NCBI GenBank assembly: GCA_029204225.1
Contig: CM055092.1
Location: forward strand, 86,224,032 to 86,288,031
DNA length: 64,000 nucleotides
Reading direction: 5' to 3'
From: Diphasiastrum complanatum
Taxonomy: Eukaryota > Streptophyta > Lycopodiopsida > Lycopodiales > Lycopodiaceae
Positions 57,559 through 64,000 of this stretch are shown one piece after another. The notes beneath the pieces are model-generated. The model was not told where the DNA came from, did not search any database, and saw only the letters and a program-made list of their open reading frames with translations. The translations under genes were made by a program, and so were the position numbers. Within the stretch, counting starts at the first letter, position 1; every line of letters begins with the position of its first letter.

Positions 57559-59736
57559 TCAAGGCTCTTCATTGGATCTTACCCAACTTGCCATTATGTT
57601 GCATGACACTCCTGTGTACTTTCCACATGTGTGAGGGCTCCATAAGTAATCTTTTGATCCATAATACCACTTTAGTAGCGGTTGTAAGGGCCTTGTACTC
57701 AGCTTCACATGAAGATAAAGATATAGTATCTTGTTTCTTGGATAACCAAGACACAAGATTGCCTCCAATGAAGATAGTAAAAGCACTAGTGGACTTCCTA
57801 TCCACATTGTGACTTGCAAGCTTCGAATCCAAGTAGGCAACCATAGATAGATCTTCATTTTATTGAATAATCCATAATCAAGTGAGGAACATACATATCT
57901 CAAGATCCTTTTGGCCAATTTCCAACTGCAAATCTTTGGATCTTGCATGAATTGACTCAATTTATGCACATTATAGCTCAAATCCGGCCTAGTGATTGTC
58001 AACCATATAAGGGAGCCAATAAGACTCCTATAAAGGGTGACGTCCTCAAAGGATCTTTCATCCCCTTTGATAGGATCTTTTTCAACATGCTCCATGGGAG
58101 TATCAATGCTCTTGCAATTTTCCATATGAAATTTCTTAAGCATAGAAAGAGCATATCTAGATTGACTAATAAATGATTGATCTTGACAAAGATCTACTTC
58201 TAGGCCTAAGATGTCTTGCATTTTAAATTCACTACCTAATGCACTTTTTGTCTCGTCGACAAGTTTCATGCAATTTCCACTCAAGATGATATCATCTACA
58301 TAAAGGATGAGAATAACAAGATTGCTATTTACAAACTTTATATACAAAGATGGATCATATGCACTTAGATTGAATCTAACTGAGATAAGATATGAATTGA
58401 GCCTTGCATACCAAGCCTCTTGGGGCTTGCTTAAGCCCATGAAGGCTTTTGAATAAAAGGCACACTTTGGATTCATCACCTTCTTTGATAAAGCCCTCGG
58501 GTTGCTCCATATAAATTTCTTCCTCGAGGTAGCCATTGAAAAAGGCATTGGAAACATCAAGTTGGAACATCCTCCACTTGAAATAGCATGCAATAGGAAT
58601 AATAATCCTTATAGTGACCATCTTGGCCATGGGTGCAAAGGTTTCTTCATAATCAAGACCATGAATTTGAGCTGATCATTTGGCAAAAAGTCTTGCTTTA
58701 AGCTTGTTGATAGATCCGTCATTGTTGTACTTCACTCAAAACACCCACTTGCATCCAATAACATGCTTTTTGATAGGTGGATCCATGAGATCCCAATTAT
58801 TGTTGGAAATCAAGTCTTCATACTCCTTTGAATGGCTTCATACCACTCCTTTGATTGGAATCCATCTTGGAAATCTCTTGGCTCATCATGAGAGATGAAA
58901 AATGCATGATAAGAGGTGCCATTCTCCACTTGCTTGCCTTTCTCCACATATGTGAGCCTCCTTGGTTTGAATCTCTCTCATAGATCTTCTTGGTGTAATT
59001 ACTTGAAGGTGCTCCTCCTCAAGCCTCGACCCCTCCACATTTTGATTAGCATAAAGATTGATAATAGAAGAACCTCCATAAGTTGGCTTGATTTCGACCC
59101 CATCCACATGAGAGATCACATCTCTACTTACAAAAATCTAGGGAATGAAGATTTTATATGCTTTATTTGTTGATGAATATCCAACCAACACTTCTTTGAT
59201 AGAACTAGGATCATCCTTTTTTCTAGTTTCTAAAGGTACATGAACAAAGCACAGACAACCAATCCTAAGGTGATCTACCTTAGGCTTTTCCTTACAAACA
59301 TCTCATATGGTGATTTTCCTCCTAGAGCAAGATTTGGAAGTCTATTACAAAGATAATTTGCATAAGAAATTGCCTCTCTCCAAAATCTTTTGGAAGAGAT
59401 GCCTCTATTCTAATAGCTTTTGCACACTCACAAAGAGCTCTATTTTTTCTTTCCACCACCCCATTTTGTTGGGGGGAATAAGCACAAGTGAACTCTCTTC
59501 TAACTCCCTAGGCCTCTTGCTCACAATATCATTAAATTTGTTGGACACATACTCTCCACCACCATCACATCTCAAAGCTTTTAAACTACAAGAGAATTGT
59601 TTTTCAACAAAAGCTTTAAATTTGAGAAATAAATCAAACACCATAGACTTGGAAGATAAGAGATACACCCAACAAAATTTTGTATAATTATCAATAAAAG
59701 TGACAAAGCATGTAGCTCCTCCTTTGCCAAGTGAAC
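57559..59736 (-). pseudogene. older copia integrase-RT-RNase H, interrupted by insertion
   Basis: Minus strand, in order: integrase (SLGKGGATCFVTFIDNYTKF, LKALRCDGGGEYVS, 59405-59736), integrase C-terminus and linker (58600-59350; TPRRSMREIQTKEAH), reverse transcriptase (MFQLDVSNAFFNGYLEEEIY, catalytic LYVDDIILSGN, 57860-58630) and RNase H (DRKSTSAFTIFIGGNLVSWL, LSSCEAEYKALTTATK, 57569-57844). There are several frameshifts; the catalytic YVDD is kept. It ends near 57560 without an LTR. Its upstream end at 59736 is cut by the LTR of a plus-strand copia element, so gag and protease should resume beyond that element, outside the window. Confidence 0.88.
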
Positions 59737-60594
59737 TGTTGAAAATTGTCACTTCTCACTTGTCATTTTTTATTGTAAATAAAGATCAATCATGAGTACA
59801 ATCTTCATGATATGATTTCACATGTGTGGAGCCTGTTCCCACATGTGAAAGACAGTACTTCTCATATTTGTAAATATCTACTTTGATTTTGTATCAATCA
59901 AGTCAAGTGTGAACATGATATGACTAGTTTTTAGTCAAGTTGACTAGTCACCTAGAAGTTAGCTTATCCTTGCATGTGCGTGAGTAAATGCTCCCACATG
60001 GCAAGTGGATGTTCACACATGTGTATAGAGTTCTAGAAGATAAGAGTTGACCATTTTTATTAGATCCTATTTTGTAGAAAATATTCCTATATTCTAGGAG
60101 ATAGTTCTTTGGATTTTAGCCATATTCTAGAAGGTCAACTTTGGATAAGGATCAAGGATGGATAAAATGGATAGATCTGAGTGATGTGGCACTCTTAACA
60201 CGTGTGAAGACCTGTTGGACTGTACCAGACTTGTGGATGTACTTGATCCATAAAAGGATCATCATTTTGCTAATGAGATTGATGATTGCATTCTACACTT
60301 TTGTGAGATTTCTAGTCAATAGAATTGTGATTTTATTGAGTGATTGCTATCAAAAAACCTATGTACTTGTTGTTTCAAGTGCAGGCCGTACAATGGACAC
60401 ATTACTCCACACGTGTGAGGCCGCTCTCACTTGTTTATGAAGATTTGATCCATTGCTCTTGCTTCAATCTAAGTGTAGTGAATCTAGATCAAGATCTAAA
60501 GTGTAGAACTTGATAGATCCATTGATTAAGCAACCAATAACACTCTATGATTGTTAAGTACAATCATTAATGTCCTAAAATTGAAATTTCATCA
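59737..60594 (+). repeat. copia 5' LTR, 858 bp
   Basis: It starts TGTTGAAAATT and ends AATTTCATCA, imperfect inverted ends with TG...CA. A tRNA-Met primer-binding site follows with no spacer, and integrase of another element lies directly before it. CACATGTGTG-type words recur (for example 60014, and related ACGTGTG at 60201 and 60411). I could not place the TATA box with confidence. Confidence 0.85.
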
Positions 60595-60606
60595 TGGTAT
60601 CAGAGC
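60595..60606 (+). promoter_or_regulatory. tRNA-Met primer-binding site
   Basis: TGGTATCAGAGC, complementary to the 3' end of initiator-Met tRNA, directly after the LTR. Minus-strand DNA synthesis of copia elements starts here. Confidence 0.95.
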
Positions 60607-61188
60607 CGAGTAAGAGAGTGATCATTTCATTCATAAAACTTGCAAAGATCATTGGCAAAATTTGTTTTAGCCAATACTAGTGAGGGCGAGTTCATCTAGA
60701 GTGATAGCTTGTTTCTATTTGGATCAAATCAACTTGGAGGCTGTGTATGTACTTTTCACATGTGTGAAACCGTACAAGAACTTTCATTTCAAGTTACCTT
60801 GTGTTTTTTGGTCCTATAATCTCAATTCTAGTCCAAATTTAGTGCTTTTTGAAGCATAGTATTGATCTAGATTCAATCTAGCTAATGCCTATGACCAAAT
60901 AGAGTTTTGGATCATTGAAGCTTTTTTTTTTGGAGTTTAACATTAGATCTAAGAGGCTGATTTGTTCAGATCCTAAGTTGAAGTGAAACCTCTAAGAAAA
61001 GTGTAAAGCAAAAAAAATTTGTGAGAGTGAAAGCTAGGAATTTTTGTCAAGATCTAATTGTGTATCATTCAAGCTTGTGTGCTAGTTTGATAGAGACAAG
61101 GCTATAGGAAATCTTGTGAGCTTTAGGCCTTTCATAGATCTTTAAAATTCATAATTTTTTGTGATTTTAGAAGAGCATTTATTCTACA
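60607..61188 (+). other. copia untranslated leader
   Basis: 582 bases between the primer site and the gag start, without open frames of note. Packaging signals are expected here but are not recognisable by eye. Confidence 0.7.
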
Positions 61189-62268
61189 ATGTCATCCATG
61201 GGTGGTTATTTGTTGGAATCAAGTGAGAGACTCACTTCCACAAATTATTCCATTTGGAAAGTGAGGATGGAATCACTCCTAGTGATCCATGACCTCTTTG
61301 ACATAGTTCTAGGAGTTGAGGAAGAGCCTCAAGCTGCCCAAGAACAAACCAAATACAAGAAGAGAGCAAGATTAGCTCTACATTGCATAAAGTTGAATGT
61401 ATGCAATGACCTCTTGAAGGAGGTGTCTTCTTGTGCCTCATCAAAAGAGGCTTGGGATTCATTAAAGAGTATCTATGAATCCAATAACACTTCAATAATC
61501 CTCATGCTAAGCAATCAAGTCTTTCAAAGCATGAAAGGAAGTGGAGAGAGTGGACAAGAGTATGTCCTTAGGATCAAATCTCTTAACAAGGAATTGAGTG
61601 CTATAGGAGAAAAGATCCAAGATCAAGAGCTAGTACAAATCATATTGAATGGCCTAGGTGATGAGTTCACCAACTTGGTCCAATCATTTGCTATTCAAGA
61701 CACTCTTCCATCCATTGAAAAGTTGCACAATGTTCTTGTGGCCGAGGAGAGTAGACTCCTACACCTCAAGACAAGAATGGGAGGCATGTCATTTAATGGA
61801 GGAGAGGAGAAAGCAAATTTTACATCCAAAGGCAAGAAGAAACAACATCCATTCAAGAAGAATCAAGGCAAGGAGGCTGAGATGAAGAATGGAGGATCAA
61901 CTTCCAAAGGCAAATTGAAGAACAAGACAAAGCTCAAGTGTTTCTTTTGTGGGAAGAAAGGACACTTTTCCTCAGAATGTTACTTGAAGAAGAATCAACA
62001 AGCAAATGGAGATCAAGGGAACACTGCTCAAGAGGAAGAAGATGAGGATGGATTCAACACATCCTTAATGGTTGCATCTACACCAACTTCAAGTCAAGAC
62101 ACATGGTGGATAAATAGTGGGGCTAGTTCCCACATGTCTTTTAACAAGCATTATTTTTCTACTCTTCTCTCTTGTAATGACTCTAAGAAGTCAATATACA
62201 CTGCTAGTAATCAAGAATGCAAGATAGTTGGGTATAGGATCTATTCCTCTTTGCTTAGGCACATCTAA
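61189..62268 (+). CDS. copia gag with zinc knuckle and protease start
   Basis: The 359-codon frame starts at an ATG in a good context. Residues 15-200 are a gag capsid of the UBN2/DUF4219 type (STNYSIWKVRMESLLVIHD, LNKELSAIGEKIQDQELVQI), then a Lys-rich linker and one complete CCHC knuckle at 251-264 (CFFCGKKGHFSSEC). From 306 the protease begins: WWINSGASSHMSF. Here residue 309 is Asn (AAT, 62113-62115) where copia proteases have the catalytic Asp of Asp-Ser-Gly. Near 62230 one extra base shifts the frame and ends the ORF at 62268; the right frame continues with PLCLGTSKRIDLDNVLYVP and NLLSVGQLMDNGL. Gag itself looks intact. Confidence 0.88.
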   Translation: MSSMGGYLLESSERLTSTNYSIWKVRMESLLVIHDLFDIVLGVEEEPQAAQEQTKYKKRARLALHCIKLNVCNDLLKEVSSCASSKEAWDSLKSIYESNNTSIILMLSNQVFQSMKGSGESGQEYVLRIKSLNKELSAIGEKIQDQELVQIILNGLGDEFTNLVQSFAIQDTLPSIEKLHNVLVAEESRLLHLKTRMGGMSFNGGEEKANFTSKGKKKQHPFKKNQGKEAEMKNGGSTSKGKLKNKTKLKCFFCGKKGHFSSECYLKKNQQANGDQGNTAQEEEDEDGFNTSLMVASTPTSSQDTWWINSGASSHMSFNKHYFSTLLSCNDSKKSIYTASNQECKIVGYRIYSSLLRHI

Positions 62269-62397
62269 AAGGATAGATCTAGATAATGTTTTGTATGTTC
62301 CTAACATTTCAAGAAACTTGCTTAGTGTAGGACAATTAATGGACAATGGACTAGGTAGATGTACATTTCAAGAATGGAGTTTTGGCATAAGAGATTA
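62230..62397 (+). pseudogene. copia protease C-terminal part, shifted frame
   Basis: After the one-base shift the frame reads PLCLGTSKRIDLDNVLYVP and NLLSVGQLMDNGLGRC and stops at 62397. The usual 60 residues between this point and the integrase zinc domain are missing, so a deletion has occurred. The next frame (integrase) opens at 62374 and overlaps it. Confidence 0.7.
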
Positions 62398-64000
62398 GGC
62401 CATCCTAATCTTCAATCCATGGAGTCAATGGCAAGCAAGGAACTAGCTCTCGGCCTACCAAAAGCTTTCAAAAAGTGTGGAAAGATGTGTGAGGCATGTG
62501 GCCTTGCAAAGTCACACAAATCTTCTTACAAGAGATCTTCATCAAGATCTCCCTCTCCCTTGGATCTCATACATTCTGTTGTACATAGTTTTTCACACGC
62601 AAGTAATGGAGGTGCCTTGATGTATGTGACATTTATAGATGATTGTACTAGATTCACATGGATTGAGTTACTATCAAAGAAAAGTCTTGTATATGAAGCT
62701 TTCATCAAGTTCAAGTCTCTAGTTGAGAAGCAACTTAGTACTTCCATCAAGGCACTAAGATGTGATAATGGAGGAGAGTACACCTCCAATAAAATGAAAG
62801 ACTTTTGTGAGATCAATGGCATTAAATTGCAATACACTTGTTGCTACGCCCCCCAACAAAATGGGGTGGCTGAGAGGAAAAATAGGAGTCTATGTGAATG
62901 TGCAAAGTCTTTAAGACTTGATGCATCACTTCCCATCTCAAGTTGGCGAGAAGCTATAACTTGTGCTAATTACTTGTGTAATAGACTTCCTAGTAGTGCT
63001 ATTGATGGGATCTCACCATATCAAGCTTTGTTTGGTAAGAAACCCAATGTAAAAGATTTTAAAATTTTTGGATGTATTTGTTATGTCCACATCCCTTTGG
63101 AGACAAGAAGGAAGGAAGATGCTACCTCCTTCAAAGGGATTTTTGTTGGCTATGGAGAAAATAGCAAGGGCTATAGGATATATAATCCTATATCCAAAAA
63201 AGTAAAGGTAAGCAAGGATGTACTTTTTGATGAGTCACAATTTGCTAAAAGCTTGTCTAATGGATCTAACCCATTGTGCATTGAAGATCTTGACAAACCA
63301 GAGGAGGATCTTGACAAACTCGAGGATGGAGACAAAGATCCTAGTCAAAGGGGGCCGAGAAGATCAACAAGAGGCAAGGCCGAGCCCTCAAGGCTCACCT
63401 ATGTGGACAAGGGAAAGAAAAAGGAAGATTTTACATCTTCTACCTCTTGCTCCTTCTTAGTTACATTACTTGAAGGACCGTCATCTTTTGAAGAAGTATA
63501 TAGATCTAAAGTTTGGAGAGATGCAATGCAAGTAGAGTATGATGCATTAGAAGAAAATCATACTTGGAATCTTGTAAATCTTCCAAGAGGGAAGAAGCCA
63601 CTTGCATGTAATTGGATTTATAGAATAAAGTACAATCAAGATGGATCTATTAGTAAGTACAAGGCTAGGCTTGTTGCTAAAGGATTTCTTCAAGTAAAAG
63701 GATTGGATTATGAAGAAACATTTGCACCTGTAGCTAAGCTTGTAGCTATTAGATTAATCATTTGCATTGCTACTTTGTTCAAGTGGGATCTCTACCAAAT
63801 GGATGTGACAAATGCTTTCTTGAATGGCTTCTTAGAAGAGGAAATGCAACCCGAGGGCTTCATGAAGTTTGGTGAGGAGCAAAAAGTGTGCTACTTAAGG
63901 AAGAGCCTATATGGCTTGAAGCAAGCACCTAGAGCTTGGTACTCCAGGTTGCATGATTTTCTCTATTCTCTTGGCTTTGTACTAAGTGCTTATGAACCTT
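62374..64000 (+). CDS. copia integrase-reverse transcriptase ORF, runs off window
   Basis: From the ATG at 62374 the frame stays open for 542 codons to the window edge. Order: zinc region (EFWHKRLGHPN, MCEACGLAKSHKS), integrase core (YVTFIDDCTRFTWIELLSKK, IKALRCDNGGEYTS, QQNGVAERKN), integrase end (FKIFGCICYVHIPLE, IFVGYGENSKGYRIYNP), an acidic linker, then reverse transcriptase to LYGLKQAPRAWYSRL. The first catalytic Asp of integrase, expected in His-Ser-Asp, is Val (LIHSVVHSF, codon 62578-62580), so strand transfer should fail. In reverse transcriptase the usual Glu-x-Tyr-Met-x-Gln-Pro is shortened to EEEMQPEGF by an in-frame loss. The catalytic YVDD is beyond the window. No stop in 1.6 kb argues that the copy is young. 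Confidence 0.88.
   Translation, partial: MEFWHKRLGHPNLQSMESMASKELALGLPKAFKKCGKMCEACGLAKSHKSSYKRSSSRSPSPLDLIHSVVHSFSHASNGGALMYVTFIDDCTRFTWIELLSKKSLVYEAFIKFKSLVEKQLSTSIKALRCDNGGEYTSNKMKDFCEINGIKLQYTCCYAPQQNGVAERKNRSLCECAKSLRLDASLPISSWREAITCANYLCNRLPSSAIDGISPYQALFGKKPNVKDFKIFGCICYVHIPLETRRKEDATSFKGIFVGYGENSKGYRIYNPISKKVKVSKDVLFDESQFAKSLSNGSNPLCIEDLDKPEEDLDKLEDGDKDPSQRGPRRSTRGKAEPSRLTYVDKGKKKEDFTSSTSCSFLVTLLEGPSSFEEVYRSKVWRDAMQVEYDALEENHTWNLVNLPRGKKPLACNWIYRIKYNQDGSISKYKARLVAKGFLQVKGLDYEETFAPVAKLVAIRLIICIATLFKWDLYQMDVTNAFLNGFLEEEMQPEGFMKFGEEQKVCYLRKSLYGLKQAPRAWYSRLHDFLYSLGFVLSAYEP

Noticed and set aside
63218-63460. 80-codon plus-strand frame near the right edge
   Set aside because: Out-of-frame shadow of the 62374-64000 copia pol frame.

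Overview
This window looks like plant nuclear DNA. The evidence is a six-exon ESCRT-associated IST1-like gene of plant type with introns of up to 3.8 kb, surrounded by decayed Ty1/copia and Ty3/gypsy retrotransposons, a CACTA (En/Spm) transposase remnant, a LINE, a PIF1/Helitron-type helicase scrap and very long GA/CT microsatellites. I see no operons, CRISPR array, rRNA or tRNA. The species cannot be read from the sequence; the repeat load and long introns would fit a large-genome lineage such as a fern, lycophyte or gymnosperm, but that is inference.

Layout. 1-4412: minus-strand Ty3/gypsy gag-pol, broken by many frameshifts, with a long leader to about 5.6 kb. 5.6-9.1 kb: a mosaic of gypsy and copia integrase fragments. 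9.3-9.95 kb: exon-like blocks of an unidentified minus-strand gene. 10.0-15.5 kb: a second gypsy element (minus), flanked by two near-identical direct repeats (probable LTRs), with an extra RNase H remnant downstream of integrase. 15.8-16.4 kb: unidentified minus-strand exons. 17.3-19.4 kb: a SET-domain-like ORF followed on the same strand by a CACTA TNP2 transposase remnant. 19.7-24.6 kb: a copia remnant with primer-binding site, a cluster of near-palindromic GGAT/ATCC motifs, a plus-strand copia pol pseudogene and a 60-bp tandem repeat. 24.87-25.2 kb: a compound CT/CCCT array. 26.3-26.6 kb: helicase scrap. 27.6-32 kb: two interleaved copia elements in opposite orientation. 35.0-38.8 kb: a gypsy-like LTR and a LINE with poly(A) tail.

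38.8-51.2 kb is the gene-bearing part: a promoter region with four CACGTG G-boxes, a probable 5' UTR intron made almost wholly of a degenerate 20-bp repeat, and six coding exons (40990-50665) that join in frame to a 657-residue IST1-like protein ending near an AATAAA signal. 51.2-54.7 kb is unannotated.

55-64 kb is again copia-rich. At 59736/59737 a plus-strand copia element (LTR, Met-type primer-binding site, gag, and a pol ORF running off the window edge) sits inside the integrase of an older minus-strand copia element.

Most retroelement proteins here carry disabling lesions: lost catalytic Asp or Glu residues, a deleted RT motif, and stops. I found no convincing new multi-gene system. The items most worth follow-up are the SET/CACTA juxtaposition, the gypsy element with RNase H after integrase, the repeat-built UTR intron, and the 20.7-21.05 kb palindromic motif cluster.
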